The notes: generated by a model from the sequence alone, not told the origin. Positions 1 through 9,103 are shown, counted from the first letter of the stretch. The stretch is DNA of 64,000 nucleotides from Stenotrophomonas humi (GCF_001431415.1 NZ_LDJI01000027.1:62001-126000); one strand, 5' to 3'. Made by a program: numbers and translations.

Positions 1-353
1 ATCAGTGCCGAACCAACGCCGTGCTGCTGATGCGCCGGCGCTACCGAGATCGGCCCCAGCCCGTGCCAACCCGTATCTCCGGAAGAGAGTGTTACCGGTG
101 ATGCCGCGACATGGCCGATCACCTCATCGCCCTTCAGTGCGACCAACGAAAGCGTCAGCTGGCCAGCCTCGCGCAGCGCGGCGACGATGAACTGTTCGGT
201 ATGGCTGGAGTAGGGCTGATCGGCGAACGCAGCACGGGTGATGCGGTCGATTGCTTCGACGTCGTCGGGTAGCTCGTCGCGGATCAGCAGCTCGGCATCG
301 GTGGCGGGGGGCGCGCCGTCCTTGCTGGATGATGGGATGGATGACTTGGACAT
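1..353 (-). CDS. GNAT family N-acetyltransferase (C-terminus off the window)
   Basis: Reading from the ATG at 353 toward base 1 gives an open frame of 117 codons with no stop; the C-terminal part lies outside the window. The visible protein starts MSKSSIPSSSKDG, then has a GNAT-like fold start (DAELLIRDELPDDVEAIDRI) and ends in GLGPISVAPAHQQHGVGSAL, which is the acetyl-CoA pyrophosphate-binding motif A (Q/R-x-x-G-x-G/A) of this superfamily. GLGPISVAP is typical of the YhbS-like branch. A GGGAG ribosome-binding site lies about 8 nt upstream of the ATG. The acceptor substrate cannot be told from the sequence. Confidence 0.85.
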   Translation of the reverse strand, partial: MSKSSIPSSSKDGAPPATDAELLIRDELPDDVEAIDRITRAAFADQPYSSHTEQFIVAALREAGQLTLSLVALKGDEVIGHVAASPVTLSSGDTGWHGLGPISVAPAHQQHGVGSAL

Positions 354-705
354 GAGTTTCACTCCCGGGAGAATCTTCGCAGTCATGATGCGGGGAAGCG
401 GCGGATGATGCGAGAGTGCGGGCCGGGCTTCAGGCTTCGCCATGCGAGCCCCTGTCTCGCTGCGGGAGATGGATTGGGGCAGGGGGGAAGGCCAGTCGAT
501 CTGGAAGCATGGAGAATGCCCGTCAATCCGCTCAGCATCTAGTCGACAGCCAGCATTTACAGGTACCGTTGTTCGCACGATGTGTTCCCCCCTCCGTCAG
601 CGACAGGTAGAGCAGCGCGATGCGAAGGAGCAACATTCGTACGACGTACTGCTCCGCAGTGGCGTTCAATGCAATCAGGTCACTCAGGTGGTTCAGGAGT
701 AGGGC
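354..705. other. Intergenic region between divergent genes, no gene seen
   Basis: About 350 nt between the divergent GNAT and lipoprotein genes; it must hold both promoters, but I could not pick convincing -35/-10 pairs. An inverted repeat GGAGCA (627-632) / TGCTCC (650-655) is visible. Short open frames here have no protein-like composition. Confidence 0.4.
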
Positions 706-1839
706 GTGAGTTACATGTGCAGTGGCAAAGGGCTTGGCCGGACCAGGCGTGTCGCACCGCAGTTGTGCGGTTTGCCATTCGCGTTGATCTTGTTGGTGAC
801 GACCGGCTGTAACACGGTGCCACAGGTGCCTGCCGGACCCGCGCGGGATGTGCATGCCGAAATCGAGCAGCGCATACCGGCCAAGACGCCGGACCGCGAC
901 GGTTGGGCGGCGGACATCCAGACCGCATTGGCGGCGCAACGGATCGAGCCCAATACCGAGAACATCTGCGCGGTGCTGGCGGTGATCGAGCAGGAATCGG
1001 GCTATCGTGCCGACCCGCCGGTCGACAATCTGCCGCAGATCGCGCGACAGGAAATCCGTCGGCGCGCATCGGCAGTGCGCATCCCGGGCCTGATGGTGGA
1101 CGCCGGCTTGAAGATCAGGGCGTTGGACGGCATCAGCTACGGCGACAAGCTTGCCCGTGTGCGCACCGAGCGCGATCTGAGTCGTTTGTACGAGGAGATC
1201 ATCGATCGCGTGCCGATGGGGCGGCGCTTGTTTGCCGGCAAGAATCCGGTGCAGACCGGTGGTGCGATGCAGGTTGGAATTCCCTTCGCACAAGCGCATG
1301 CGCAAGGCTACCCGTATCCGGTGCAGAGCAGCATCCGTGATGAAGTATTCAGTCGTCGTGGTGGTATCTATTTCGGCACGATGCATCTGTTGGGCTACCA
1401 GACGCCGTATACGCGCAAGGTGCATCGTTTCGCCGACTACAACGCCGGCTGGTATGCCAGCCGCAATGCGGCGTTCCAGAGTGCGGTGGCAATGGCGACC
1501 GGTATCACGCTGGAGTTGGATGGCGATGTGCTGGTGCCAGACGCTGCACTGGACAAGCCGGGCCAGACCGAGCGTGCCGTGCGTTCGCTTGGGCCGCAAC
1601 TGGGCATGGATGAGCGGCTGATTCGGCGTGCGCTGGAACAGGCCGATACGTTGGCCTTCAGCGACAGTGAGCTGCATCACCGGGTGTTCGATCTTGCCGA
1701 GGCCCGGGCCGGGCATGCACTGCCGCGTGCGATGATTCCGGGGATTCGCCTGGACAGCCCCAAGATCACCCGTGAATTGACCACCGAGTGGTTTGCCAAT
1801 CGGGTGGATGAACGTTATCGGCAGTGTCTGGCGCGGTGA
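706..1839 (+). CDS. DUF1615 family lipoprotein
   Basis: 377 residues. The N-terminus carries a hydrophobic stretch (LPFALILLVTTGC) ending in a lipobox-like LVTTGC, so it is probably a lipoprotein anchored on the periplasmic side. The body (AVLAVIEQESGYRADPPVDN, GGAMQVGIPFAQAHAQGY, YFGTMHLLGY, FADYNAGWYASRNAAFQ) matches the DUF1615 family. The ES...GAMQV...YNAGWYASRNAAFQ pattern resembles lytic transglycosylase-type folds, so a murein-related role is possible but not shown. Start: GTG at 706 with AGGAG about 8 nt upstream; an ATG three codons later is an alternative. No operon partner. Confidence 0.8.
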   Translation: MSYMCSGKGLGRTRRVAPQLCGLPFALILLVTTGCNTVPQVPAGPARDVHAEIEQRIPAKTPDRDGWAADIQTALAAQRIEPNTENICAVLAVIEQESGYRADPPVDNLPQIARQEIRRRASAVRIPGLMVDAGLKIRALDGISYGDKLARVRTERDLSRLYEEIIDRVPMGRRLFAGKNPVQTGGAMQVGIPFAQAHAQGYPYPVQSSIRDEVFSRRGGIYFGTMHLLGYQTPYTRKVHRFADYNAGWYASRNAAFQSAVAMATGITLELDGDVLVPDAALDKPGQTERAVRSLGPQLGMDERLIRRALEQADTLAFSDSELHHRVFDLAEARAGHALPRAMIPGIRLDSPKITRELTTEWFANRVDERYRQCLAR

Positions 1840-1935
1840 ATCGTGACTGCGATGACCACCTCGGTGCATCGGCCCGCGCATTTCAATTTTTGTATCCGGG
1901 CGTTGCATCCGCGCACGCCTGGAGGTCTTGCGTCT

Positions 1936-1957
1936 GTCATTCCCGCGAAGGCAGGGA
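1936..1957. repeat. Short palindromic repeat-like element
   Basis: GTCATTCCCGCGAAGGCAGGGA has TCCC and GGGA arms. Sequences of the form CATTCCCGCGAA...GCGGGAAT are common dispersed intergenic repeats in many Proteobacteria; this copy is imperfect. It lies between a + strand gene and the convergent fabR-like gene. Confidence 0.35.
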
Positions 1958-2003
1958 TTGCTCTGCTTTCATGGGGGAGTGGCAGGTGGCGCTGCGCCAA
2001 CCG

Positions 2004-2669
2004 TTACTCCGTGCGCTGCGGATGCCGTGCCAGTGCGCGTGAACCAGTGATGATCATGCGGATCATCTGCGACATCTGTTCAATCAGCTCCGGATCCTTC
2101 TCTTCCGGCAGATCCATCGCCATGCCGCCCATCGCGAAGATCAGGCGGGTGATGGCCTTGGCTGCCAGCGCCGGCTCGTAAAGGGTGGCGCCGTCGAGCG
2201 CGGCCAGCCGCACCAGATCCACCTTGAGCTCGTCCTCGAAGTACACCAGCTCGCGGTCCACTGCCTCCTTGAAGGCGTCGGAACCGGCGGTGCCTTCACG
2301 TAGCAGCACATGCATCAACCGGTCGTCGGCGCGCAGCTGCTCCATGAAGGTTTCAACGGACAAGCGGATCACGCCGCGATTGCTGTCGGCCGCGCGCAGC
2401 CGTGCCTGGCCGATGATGGTGCGCAACGAGCGCCCGGACAGATCAATCAGGGCCACCGTCAGTTCATCCATGTCGCGGAACTGGCGATAGAACGAATTGG
2501 GAGCGATGCCGGCTTCGCGCGCGACTTCGCGCAGGCTCAGCGTGGAAACGCTGCGATGCGGGCCGATGAGGGCGAGCGCGGCGGCCAGCAGGTCGTCACG
2601 CGAGATCGAGGCCTTGCGCGCGGGGTGCAGGTCGTCTGGTGCGGCAGTGGGCTGGTCGCGGGTGCTCAT
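2004..2669 (-). CDS. fabR: TetR-family repressor of unsaturated fatty-acid genes (FabR/DesT type)
   Basis: 221 residues from the ATG at 2669 (a GTG immediately before it is equally possible). The N-terminal DNA-binding helix-turn-helix is clear (about residues 45-72: LREVAREAGIAPNSFYRQF), followed by a helical effector domain and the ...IFAMGGMAMDLPEE segment seen in FabR. FabR and DesT are acyl-CoA/ACP-sensing TetR repressors that set the unsaturated-to-saturated fatty-acid ratio. Context agrees: it is divergent from a ferredoxin reductase-desaturase pair, the same arrangement as desT-desCB of Pseudomonas. A palindromic operator candidate sits in the 94-bp divergent gap, so autoregulation and control of the desaturase operon are likely. 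Gene name by family and context. Confidence 0.88.
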   Translation of the reverse strand: MSTRDQPTAAPDDLHPARKASISRDDLLAAALALIGPHRSVSTLSLREVAREAGIAPNSFYRQFRDMDELTVALIDLSGRSLRTIIGQARLRAADSNRGVIRLSVETFMEQLRADDRLMHVLLREGTAGSDAFKEAVDRELVYFEDELKVDLVRLAALDGATLYEPALAAKAITRLIFAMGGMAMDLPEEKDPELIEQMSQMIRMIITGSRALARHPQRTE

Positions 2670-2715
2670 CACGGCTCGGGTGGTCAGGTCGATGAATCAT
2701 AGCCTGTGTTGCGTA

Positions 2716-2729
2716 TATACAGCTGTATA
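2716..2729. promoter_or_regulatory. FabR/DesT-type operator candidate
   Basis: Perfect 14-bp palindrome TATACAGCTGTATA, extended by further pairs (G2713-C2732, T2714-A2731). It lies in the divergent region between the repressor and the desaturase operon, 34 nt before the operon start codon. A TACA-N2-TGTA core is of the kind bound by FabR/DesT regulators. A TATAGT hexamer (2750-2755) further downstream could be the -10 of the operon. Confidence 0.6.
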
Positions 2730-2763
2730 CACAGTCGTATGCTCGCCCGTATAGTTCGTCCCC

Positions 2764-3825
2764 ATGAGTGCCGTCTACCGCAATGCCACCCCGCCAACGA
2801 TTCCCTGGTTGAGCGAGGGCTTCTTCGATTTCTGGTCTTCCCGGGTGCATCCGTTGTGGACGCTGCGGCGCCCCTTGGCGCGGCTGGTCTCGCGCAGCGC
2901 CGCCAGCGCCGATGCAGTCACCCTGGAACTTCAGCCCAATCGGCATTTCCGGGGGCTGGCGGCTGGCCAGCACATCAACCTGGGAGTCGAAGTGGATGGC
3001 CGCCTGGCGACCCGCAGCTTCAGCCCCACGTTGCTTGCAAACGGCCGCCTGGCGATCACCGTCAAGGCGATTGCCGGCGGCAAGGTCAGCACCCATCTGG
3101 CGCGAGCTGCCGTCCCCGGCGAGGTGTTTGCGCTGGGTCAGGCATTTGGCGACATGACTGTGCCGAAGGACGTGCCGCAGCATCTGTTGCTGCTGGCGGC
3201 CGGTAGCGGAATCACGCCGATGCGGGCGCTGCTGCGGCAGCTGGATGCGCAGGCGATGCCGGCACCGGTGACGCTGCTGTACTGGGCGCGTCGTCGCGAA
3301 GAGCTGTGCTTCGTCGATGAGTTGAATGCATTGGCCCGCCGGCATTCCAATTTCCGCTTGCAGCTGCTGCTGACCCGCGATCCGCAGGCGCCGGATGCGC
3401 GGATCGACGCACACGACTTTACCGGCCTTGCCGCGTTGGACACCGCACGCGTGCTCGCCTGTGGTCCCGGTGGCTTCGTGGAAGCGGCACGTCAGCGCCT
3501 GCAGGGGCAGGTGGCCAGCTTCCAAAGCGAGGCGTTCAGCCTGCCGCAGCTGCCTGCGCAGGAGGAAGGCAATGTGCAGGTCCAACTGCTGCGCAGCGGT
3601 CGTACGCTGATCGTGCCGCGTGGCACTGCTTTGTTGCAGGCGCTGGAAGCCGAAGGTGTTCAACCTGCCAGCGGTTGCCGCATGGGCATCTGCAATACCT
3701 GCGTGTGCGGCAAGGTCTCGGGCATCACCCGGCATACGCTTACCGGTGATTACGCAGACGAACCCTCCACACCGCTGAAGCTGTGCGTCAACAGCGCCAG
3801 TACCGATCTCGCCCTGGAGCTGTAA
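2764..3825 (+). CDS. Ferredoxin reductase-type electron donor for fatty-acid desaturase (DesC-like)
   Basis: 353 residues. Domain order: FAD-binding barrel (RSFSPT motif), NAD(P)H-binding domain (LAAGSGITPMRALL, later CGPGGFV) and a C-terminal plant-type [2Fe-2S] domain with Cys305, Cys310, Cys313 (SGCRMGICNTC) and Cys341 (KLCVNSA). This is a complete NAD(P)H-to-iron-sulfur electron chain in one protein. The gene is 3 nt upstream of a membrane desaturase, so it most likely supplies its electrons. The start ATG at 2764 has no Shine-Dalgarno sequence and lies about 9 nt after a TATAGT hexamer, so the mRNA may be leaderless. Function by family and context; not distinguishable from other oxidoreductases of the family by sequence alone. 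Confidence 0.88.
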   Translation: MSAVYRNATPPTIPWLSEGFFDFWSSRVHPLWTLRRPLARLVSRSAASADAVTLELQPNRHFRGLAAGQHINLGVEVDGRLATRSFSPTLLANGRLAITVKAIAGGKVSTHLARAAVPGEVFALGQAFGDMTVPKDVPQHLLLLAAGSGITPMRALLRQLDAQAMPAPVTLLYWARRREELCFVDELNALARRHSNFRLQLLLTRDPQAPDARIDAHDFTGLAALDTARVLACGPGGFVEAARQRLQGQVASFQSEAFSLPQLPAQEEGNVQVQLLRSGRTLIVPRGTALLQALEAEGVQPASGCRMGICNTCVCGKVSGITRHTLTGDYADEPSTPLKLCVNSASTDLALEL

Positions 3826-3828
3826 TCG

Positions 3829-4980
3829 ATGTCTTCCGTACACAACCGGGCGCTGTCGCCCGCACAACTGCAGACCTTTGGCGACGAACTGGACGCCGTG
3901 CGTGCACGTCACCAGGCCACGCTGGGTGCCAGCGACGCACGTTACATCCGCAAGGTGGTCGCCGCCGTGCGCTGGTGCGGCGTTGCCGGTCGCGCGTTGT
4001 TGTTCCTCGGCGCATTCGTGCACAGCGTGCTGGTGCCGGCATGGATTGCCGGTGTGCTGCTGCTGGCGCTCTCCAAGATCCTGGAGAACATGGAGCTGGC
4101 GCACAACGTCATCCATGGCCAGTACGACTGGATGGGTGACCCGAGCCTGCAGGGAAAGAACTACGAATGGGATATTGCCGGTACTTCCGAGAACTGGCGC
4201 AAGACCCACAATTTCCGCCACCACACCTACACCAACGTGCGCGGGTTGGACGATGACATCGGCTATGGCCTGTTGCGCATCTTCCCCGAGCAGCGCTGGC
4301 AGCCGTTCTATCTGCTGCAGCCGTTCGTGGCGGTGATCTTCGCGCTGCTGTTCGAGTGGGGTATCGCCATACAGGATCTGCGCGTAGGCCGCCTGCTCGG
4401 TGGCAAGGTCACGTTGCGGCAGTTGTGGAAGCAGGCCAAGCCTGTGCGCCGCAAGGCACTCAAGCAGGTGTTGAAGGACTACGTGCTGTTCCCCGTGCTG
4501 GCCGGCCCGTTCTTCCTGCCGGTGCTGCTGGGCAATGTGGCCGCCAACGTCATCCGCAATGTCTGGACGTACGTGGTGATCTTCTGCGGGCATTTCACCG
4601 CCGATGCGGAAACCTTTCCCAAGGATTGCATTCGTAACGAGAGCCGCGGGCATTGGTACCTGCGTCAGCTGCGTGGCTCGTCGAATATCGCCGGTGGCAA
4701 GCTGATGAATGTGATGACCGGCAACCTGAGTCATCAGATCGAACATCACTTCTATCCCGATATTCCCGCCAACCGCTACGCCGCCATGGCCGTGGAAGTG
4801 CGCCAGATCTGCGAGCGTTACGGCCAGCACTACAACACCGGCTCGTTGCCGCGCCAGTTTGGCCAGGTGATGTGGCGCATCGTGCGGCATGCGTTCCCCA
4901 GCAAGCCGGCTCCGGCACGCCCGCTGGTGACGGAAGGCAATGAACGCGCCGAGTCACTGGGTGGGCAGGTGGCAAGCTGA
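3829..4980 (+). CDS. Membrane fatty-acid desaturase (DesB-like)
   Basis: 383 residues. The three histidine boxes of membrane di-iron desaturases are present: HNVIH at 92-96, HNFRHH at 127-132 and HQIEHH at 302-307. Hydrophobic segments lie around residues 55-82 and 155-240. Such enzymes insert a double bond into acyl-CoA or lipid acyl chains using O2 and electrons from a partner reductase, which is the gene 3 nt upstream. Expression is probably repressed by the divergent FabR/DesT-type regulator. Position of the double bond (delta-9 is usual) cannot be read from the sequence. No clear terminator follows. Confidence 0.9.
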   Translation: MSSVHNRALSPAQLQTFGDELDAVRARHQATLGASDARYIRKVVAAVRWCGVAGRALLFLGAFVHSVLVPAWIAGVLLLALSKILENMELAHNVIHGQYDWMGDPSLQGKNYEWDIAGTSENWRKTHNFRHHTYTNVRGLDDDIGYGLLRIFPEQRWQPFYLLQPFVAVIFALLFEWGIAIQDLRVGRLLGGKVTLRQLWKQAKPVRRKALKQVLKDYVLFPVLAGPFFLPVLLGNVAANVIRNVWTYVVIFCGHFTADAETFPKDCIRNESRGHWYLRQLRGSSNIAGGKLMNVMTGNLSHQIEHHFYPDIPANRYAAMAVEVRQICERYGQHYNTGSLPRQFGQVMWRIVRHAFPSKPAPARPLVTEGNERAESLGGQVAS

Positions 4981-5062
4981 CCAGCCCCCCGGTCTGGAAG
5001 CGGCCTTGGCCGCGAAGCGTGCAATGCATGGACTTCGCGACAGAGGCTGTTTCTGGGCGGGC

Positions 5063-5542
5063 TTAGCCGCGTACCGCGGCTTCTATCGCGGCGACATCGA
5101 TTTTGGTCATGCCCATCATCGCTTCGAAGGCGCGCTTGGCTACCGCCGGATCAGGGTCGGTGAACGCTGCGGTCAGCACGCGCGGGGTGATCTGCCATGA
5201 CAGCCCCCATTTGTCCTTGCACCAGCCGCAGGCACTTTCCTGCCCGCCATTGCCGACGATGGCGTTCCATAGACGATCGGTTTCGGCCTGGTCGTCGGTG
5301 GCTACCTGGAACGAAAACGCCTCGGAGTGCTTGAACGCGGGCCCGCCATTCAAGCCCAGGCAGGGGATGCCCATTACGGTGAATTCCACCGTCAGCGGAT
5401 CCCCTTGTTTGCCTGAGGGGAAGTCACTTGGCGCGCGGTGTTCGGCCAACACTTTGCTGTCCGGAAACGTGGCGGCATAGAAGGTGGCAGCTTCCAGTGC
5501 AGTGCCGTCGAACCAGAGACATATCGTGTTCTTGTTGAGCAT
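5063..5542 (-). CDS. VOC/PhnB-like glyoxalase-fold protein
   Basis: 159 residues from the ATG at 5542, which has GGGAGAA 6-7 nt upstream; the frame is open further up but those starts lack a ribosome-binding site. The sequence NTICLWFDGTALEAATFYA...FPDSKV, FTVMGIPCLGLNGGPAFKHSEAFSF and CGWCKDKWGLSWQITP is characteristic of the PhnB-like (3-demethylubiquinone methyltransferase-like) branch of the vicinal-oxygen-chelate superfamily. These are usually stand-alone dimeric proteins with no known reaction. It is transcribed in the same direction as the permease upstream of it, but 160 nt apart. Confidence 0.85.
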   Translation of the reverse strand: MLNKNTICLWFDGTALEAATFYAATFPDSKVLAEHRAPSDFPSGKQGDPLTVEFTVMGIPCLGLNGGPAFKHSEAFSFQVATDDQAETDRLWNAIVGNGGQESACGWCKDKWGLSWQITPRVLTAAFTDPDPAVAKRAFEAMMGMTKIDVAAIEAAVRG

Positions 5543-5651
5543 GACGTTTCTCCCGAATAGACGGCCTGCATAGCACGCCGGACATTCAGTCATCGTGGTC
5601 AACCTGCGGGATTGTCGGGCGCTCGCGTTCACGCCAATACGCTGAATACGT

Positions 5652-5671
5652 GGATTCAGTTGGCTGAATCC
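5652..5671. other. Perfect intergenic hairpin
   Basis: GGATTCAG, loop TTGG, CTGAATCC: an 8-bp perfect inverted repeat between the permease stop and the PhnB-like gene. No T-run follows on the minus strand, so it is either a Rho-assisted 3' end or a protein-binding site. Nothing else is seen in the 5543-5703 gap. Confidence 0.35.
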
Positions 5672-5703
5672 AATGCGCTGCGTCGCGAGGGAACGTCAGC
5701 CTT

Positions 5704-6972
5704 TCAGGCGCGCCGCAACCAGAAGTAGATCGGCAGGCCGGCAATGATCAGGCCAACACCCCAGAGCAATGCTTCGGTACCAATGCCGCCGATGGCGTAC
5801 AGGCTGAAAGCCAATGCGCCGGCTGCTGCAACACGCGAAGGCATGCCGCTGCCACGCCAAAGCCATGCCGCCGCCCCGGCCAGATACGGCAGCAGAGTGG
5901 CGGCGGTGGAAAGCAGCACCGAGAACTTGAACAGATCCACCAGCGAGCGGTTGTAGTTGCAGATCACCAGTACGGTGGCCAGCAGGCAGCTGATGATGAC
6001 GCCGAACGCAGGTGCACCGCGCTTGTTGGTGCGGGCAAAGGCGCGCGGCAATACGCCATCGCGTGCGGCGGCCATCGGCAGCTGTGCCGACAGCAGGGTC
6101 CAACCGTTGAGTGCGCCGACGCAGGAAATGGCCATCACCATCGCCAACAATTTGCCTGCGGTCGGACCCCAAAGCGATGCGGCAGCGTCGGCCATGGGTG
6201 CGCCGGAGTTGGCCAGCACATCGGCCGGCAGCAGGCCCAGCACGGTGGTGCAGGCCAGTACGGTTGCGATGCCGGCGATCGCGGTGCCGGTGACGGTGGC
6301 GCGGGCGATGGTGCGCGGTGCGTCGTCCACCGATTCAGCCGGCACGGTGGCCGCTTCCAGCCCGATCATGGCCCACAGGGTCAGCGCCACGGTGGCAGCG
6401 GCCACGCTGCCCAGGGACTCGCCGCTGGGGTTGAACGGCACATAGTGGCTGGTATCGATGAACCACAGCGCCACCAGCCCGAACAGCAGCAGTGGTACCA
6501 CCTTGAGCACGGTGGTCAGCAACTGCAGTCGCCCGGCCTCGCGTACACCAATGAGGTTGACACCGGCACACAGCCACAACGCCACCAGTCCACAGGCGGC
6601 CGCGCTTGCCGGCGTGGCGGTCAATGCGGGAAAGATGGCGCCGATGCTGCCGGCGAAGGCCACGGCGATGGCGGCGATGGCGCACCACATCGATATCCAG
6701 TAACTCCAGGCCACGATGAAGCCGGGAAGTTCGCCAAAGGCATTGCGGGCGAACACATAAGGGCCACCGGTCTGCGGCCAGCGCTTGGCCAGCTGGGCGA
6801 AGGTGATGGCCAGCAGCAGGGCGCCGCACAGGGTGATACCCCAGCCGATGAGGGTGGCGGCGCCGTAGGGGGCAAGGGTGGCCGGCAACAGGAAGGTGCC
6901 TGAGCCGATCATGCTGCCCACCACCAGGGCGGTGGCGGACCAGAAGCCCAGTGGGCGGCGTGAATTAGTCAT
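5704..6972 (-). CDS. APC-superfamily amino-acid permease (AdiC/arginine-agmatine antiporter-like)
   Basis: 422 residues from the ATG at 6972 (an in-frame TTG at 6990 is an alternative). About 12 hydrophobic segments; the first carries the APC signature GSMIGSGTFLLP, and TM3 has TGGPYVFARNAFG. The overall size and the IGLEAATVPAESVDDAPRTI segment are like the AdiC/CadB basic amino-acid antiporters. Substrate is not certain: there is no neighbouring decarboxylase, which normally accompanies true acid-resistance antiporters. Divergent from the DUF885 lipoprotein gene. Confidence 0.8.
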   Translation of the reverse strand: MTNSRRPLGFWSATALVVGSMIGSGTFLLPATLAPYGAATLIGWGITLCGALLLAITFAQLAKRWPQTGGPYVFARNAFGELPGFIVAWSYWISMWCAIAAIAVAFAGSIGAIFPALTATPASAAACGLVALWLCAGVNLIGVREAGRLQLLTTVLKVVPLLLFGLVALWFIDTSHYVPFNPSGESLGSVAAATVALTLWAMIGLEAATVPAESVDDAPRTIARATVTGTAIAGIATVLACTTVLGLLPADVLANSGAPMADAAASLWGPTAGKLLAMVMAISCVGALNGWTLLSAQLPMAAARDGVLPRAFARTNKRGAPAFGVIISCLLATVLVICNYNRSLVDLFKFSVLLSTAATLLPYLAGAAAWLWRGSGMPSRVAAAGALAFSLYAIGGIGTEALLWGVGLIIAGLPIYFWLRRA

Positions 6973-7194
6973 GGAGTACAGCAACGGCAAGGGTCATGCG
7001 ACGGCGCAGGGAGCGTCGGGCGGGACGGGAGTGGGGGCTGCAGCTTTCCTGAACGGATGACTGCGGAATGGGGCAATTATGACGGTTTGCCGGCCTGACG
7101 GCGAACCCGGATGCGGGTAATGACCTTTGGCCCTTTCCGTGAATCCGTTGCGCGGTAACGCTGGCGGCCTTGTTCTCCCCTATGGAAAGCCGCC

Positions 7195-9012
7195 ATGACG
7201 CTTCGCCCGCTGGCATTTGCCGTTTCGCTGTCCCTGGCCACCGTGCTGGGCGCTTGTACGCAGTCCCCGCAGCCGGCAGGTGCCGATGCCGCGAGCCAGG
7301 CCCCGCAGGCCGACAAGGCCGCGCAACTGACCCAGATGTATGCCGACTATTGGGAAGGCGTGCTCAAGCTGAATCCGCTGCAGGCCACGTTCCAGGGCGA
7401 CAACCGCTACAACGATCAGCTGCCGGATTTCGGCTCGGCGGATTTCCGCAAGCAGAGCCATGACTTCACCACCGAATGGCTGGGCAAGGTGGAGAAGCTG
7501 GGCGATGCCGGACTGACCGGGCAGGACCTGCTCAGCTACCGCATCTTCGTGGAAGAGCAGAAGCAGTCACTGGAAGGTGAGAAGTTCCCGACCTGGATGA
7601 TGCCGGTCAACCAGATGGGCTCGACCGTGAGCTACGCGGTGATGCTGGGCTCCGGCCAGGTCGCACAGCCGTTCAAGACGGTGAAGGACTACGACAACTG
7701 GCTGGCACGTGCCGGCCGTATTCCGGTGCTGCTGGATACTGAAATCAGCAACATGCGCGAAGGCATGAAGGCCGGTGTGGTGCAGCCGCGTGTGCTGATG
7801 GAAAAGGTGGTGCCGCAGTTCGATGAGATCCTCGCCGCCAAGGCCGAGGACAGCCAGTTCTGGGGTCCGATCAAGTCGATGCCTGCAGACTTCGCACAGG
7901 CCGACAAGGACCGTCTGACCGCCGCTTACCGCAGCTTGATTGCCGAGCAGCTGCTGCCTGCAATCAAGAAGCAGCGCGATTTCATCGCCAACGAATATCT
8001 GCCGGCGACCCGTGACACGGTGGGTCTGGATTCGCTGCCCGACGGCAAGGCGTGGTACGCCTTCAACGCCAAGGAAAGCACCACCACCGCGCAGACGCCG
8101 GAGCAGATCCACGAAATCGGCCTGAAGGAAGTGGAGCGCATCCACGGCGAAATCCGCACGGTGATGGAACAGGTGGGCTTCAAGGGCTCGTTGCAGGACT
8201 TCTTCAAGTTCATGCAGACCGACAAGCAGTTCGAGTTCAAGTCCGAACCGGAGCTGCTGGAGCATTACCGTGGGCTGGAAGCCAAGATCAACGCCAGCGT
8301 GCCGAAGCTGTTCTCGTTGACCCCGAAGGCCGGGTTCGAGATTCGCCCGATCGAGGCATTCCGGGCCAAGTCGGCCGCCGGTGGCGAGTACATGCAGCCG
8401 AGCGAAGACGGTACCCGCCCGGGCATCTTCTACGTCAACACCTACGACCTGCCGACCCGCAAGACCTGGGATGCGGAAGACCTGTTCCTGCATGAGGCCA
8501 TTCCGGGCCATCACTTCCAGCTGGCATTGCAGCAGGAACTGAAGGGTGTGCCGGCGTTCCGTCGCTTTGGCGGCGAGACCGCTTTCATTGAAGGCTGGGG
8601 GCTGTATGCCGAAAGCCTGGGCAAGGACCTGGGTGTCTACACCGATCCGTACAGCTACTTCGGCCGCCTGCAGGGCGAGCTGTGGCGTGCCGTGCGTCTG
8701 GTGGTGGACACCGGCCTGCATTCCAAGAACTGGACCCGCCAGCAGGTGCTGGACTACATGTTCGCCAACTCGTCCGTGAGCGAGCCCGATGCCATTGCCG
8801 AAGCCGAGCGCTACATCGCCTGGCCGGGCCAGGCGTTGGCCTACAAGACCGGCGAACTGAAGATCCAGGAGCTGCGCAAGCGTGCGCAGGAAAAGCTGGG
8901 TGACAAGTTCGACATCCGCGAGTTCCATGCCGAAGTGCTGAAGGATGGTTCGGTGCCGCTGGACGTGCTGGAAGAGAAGGTGGACGGCTGGATTGCTGCC
9001 AAGGGCAAGTAA
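7195..9012 (+). CDS. DUF885 family lipoprotein, putative zinc peptidase
   Basis: 605 residues. A signal sequence (LAFAVSLSLATVLGAC) ends in a lipobox with the acylated Cys near residue 21, followed by an Ala/Gln-rich linker, so the protein is probably a periplasm-facing lipoprotein. The DUF885 body contains the gluzincin-like motif HEAIPGHH (His433, Glu434, His439/440) and downstream ETAFIEGWGLYAESLG, which supplies the third metal ligand in this family. Members act as or resemble metallopeptidases; the substrate is unknown. It stands alone and ends in a strong terminator. Confidence 0.86.
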   Translation: MTLRPLAFAVSLSLATVLGACTQSPQPAGADAASQAPQADKAAQLTQMYADYWEGVLKLNPLQATFQGDNRYNDQLPDFGSADFRKQSHDFTTEWLGKVEKLGDAGLTGQDLLSYRIFVEEQKQSLEGEKFPTWMMPVNQMGSTVSYAVMLGSGQVAQPFKTVKDYDNWLARAGRIPVLLDTEISNMREGMKAGVVQPRVLMEKVVPQFDEILAAKAEDSQFWGPIKSMPADFAQADKDRLTAAYRSLIAEQLLPAIKKQRDFIANEYLPATRDTVGLDSLPDGKAWYAFNAKESTTTAQTPEQIHEIGLKEVERIHGEIRTVMEQVGFKGSLQDFFKFMQTDKQFEFKSEPELLEHYRGLEAKINASVPKLFSLTPKAGFEIRPIEAFRAKSAAGGEYMQPSEDGTRPGIFYVNTYDLPTRKTWDAEDLFLHEAIPGHHFQLALQQELKGVPAFRRFGGETAFIEGWGLYAESLGKDLGVYTDPYSYFGRLQGELWRAVRLVVDTGLHSKNWTRQQVLDYMFANSSVSEPDAIAEAERYIAWPGQALAYKTGELKIQELRKRAQEKLGDKFDIREFHAEVLKDGSVPLDVLEEKVDGWIAAKGK

Positions 9013-9032
9013 TCTGCGGTAAGTGGATTTGG

Positions 9033-9067
9033 AGAGGCACCGCGAAAGCGGTGCCTCTTTGGTTTTT
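9033..9067 (+). terminator. Rho-independent terminator after the DUF885 gene
   Basis: Eleven-bp perfect stem AGAGGCACCGC / GCGGTGCCTCT closed by a GAAA tetraloop and followed by TTTGGTTTTT, starting 20 nt after the stop codon. Confidence 0.9.
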
Positions 9068-9103
9068 GGGGTCTGTGGTTCATGGAGTGAAAGCGAAGAG
9101 CTT

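Noticed and set aside
2596-4890. Long minus-strand open frame opposite the desaturase operon
   Set aside because: Gln/His/Arg-rich, low-complexity shadow of two genes with clear domains and catalytic motifs on the + strand.
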